From Theobroma cacao (lineage: Eukaryota; Streptophyta; Magnoliopsida; Malvales; Malvaceae), in assembly GCF_000208745.1 (NCBI RefSeq), contig NC_030857.1:18544046-18608045 (forward strand): a DNA stretch of 64,000 nucleotides, given 5' to 3'. Positions within the stretch are counted from its first letter, which is position 1, and every line of letters begins with the position of its first letter. The notes beneath the pieces are model-generated. The model made no database searches. It saw only the letters and a list, made by a program, of their open reading frames with translations, and had not been told where the DNA came from. Below are positions 63,716-64,000 of the stretch, one piece after another. The position numbers and the translations under genes are program-made.

Positions 63716-64000
63716 TGTCGTAACGTGCGGGTCCGTGAACTTGACCGCCAGACGTGATGAAAACTCTAAAAACTAGGAGTCACCACCAATCTTTTTTACT
63801 AGGTGCGATTGGCCACCTATTGACTCGATTCTAATCGATGAAGCCTTAAATTAATTTTAAGCCCACCGAAAAGAACCTTAAACTGGTTTACATTTTTTAG
63901 ATCTAAGTTTAGGAGTACGGTTACGCCCGGGGAAGGATTAGCACCCCCGGGACACCCGTTCCATGAACGGTACCATTTTTAGATTATTCTATTAGGCTTT
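63716..64000 (-). mobile_element. LTR, copy C (minus strand, cut by window end)
   Basis: It starts TGTCGTAACGTGCGGGTCC, the reverse complement of the LTR end found in copies A and B. It continues through the AGGTGCGATTGGCCACCTAT, GGATTAGCACCCCCGGGA and CCATGAACGGTACC blocks. It lacks the TATGACA variant but otherwise looks closer to copy B. The five bases before it are CTCTT. Whether it is a solo LTR or an intact element cannot be told here. Confidence 0.85.

Noticed and set aside
1..64000. CRISPR arrays, bacterial operons or prophage
   Set aside because: The tandem arrays lack regular unique spacers, and spliced plant genes rule out a prokaryotic origin.
1..64000. tRNA and rRNA genes
   Set aside because: No cloverleaf arms with A and B boxes or rRNA blocks were recognised on reading; a tRNAscan search would settle it.

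Overview
This 64 kb window is nuclear DNA of a flowering plant, most likely a rosid eudicot. The evidence is GT-AG introns, very AT-rich intergenic DNA, plant-only gene families (SERK receptor kinase, PROPEP, defensin-like peptide, PDP-type PWWP protein), plant LINE and LTR elements, and MITEs. The species cannot be fixed from sequence alone. Single N bases occur at 3606 and 61803.

Layout. Positions 1-30.5 kb are mostly repeats. A probable retroelement internal region with a large tandem array (about 2160-3480) runs into a 3' LTR (3559-5617). A degenerate reverse-strand LINE with an RRM-type ORF1 follows (5855-8250). A compact two-exon gene (11060-11530, minus) encodes a plant elicitor peptide precursor (PROPEP). 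Next come a small hAT-like element, palindrome-rich repeat DNA (15.9-18.2 kb), a solo LTR with a perfect 5-bp target duplication (18363-21797), and MITEs.

The gene-rich right half carries five complete genes. They are SERK1/2-like LRR receptor kinase (30976-37630, plus, 11 exons), IST1-like ESCRT regulator (38479-42119, minus, 6 exons, tail-to-tail with SERK), an AAMP/Sqt1-type WD40 protein (48556-53027, plus, 10 exons), a secreted cysteine-rich defensin-like peptide (53992-54427, plus, 2 exons) and a PDP-type PWWP protein (55652-59922, minus, 2 exons). All splice junctions were read by hand; each coding sum is a multiple of three.

Between IST1-like and the WD40 gene lies a 4.5 kb insertion with hAT-like ends and an imperfect 8-bp duplication. 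It contains a 300-362-bp AT-rich satellite and a 22-bp minisatellite that inverts on itself. The right end holds a LINE 3' fragment and the start of a third copy (minus) of the large LTR family.

The PROPEP and SERK genes both belong to cell-surface immune signalling as families (Pep peptides are perceived by PEPR receptors with SERK-family co-receptors), but they are 20 kb apart with repeats between, so no functional link is claimed. The least obvious item is the PROPEP gene, whose diagnostic C-terminal peptide lies in a separate 84-base exon that a single-ORF scan misses.
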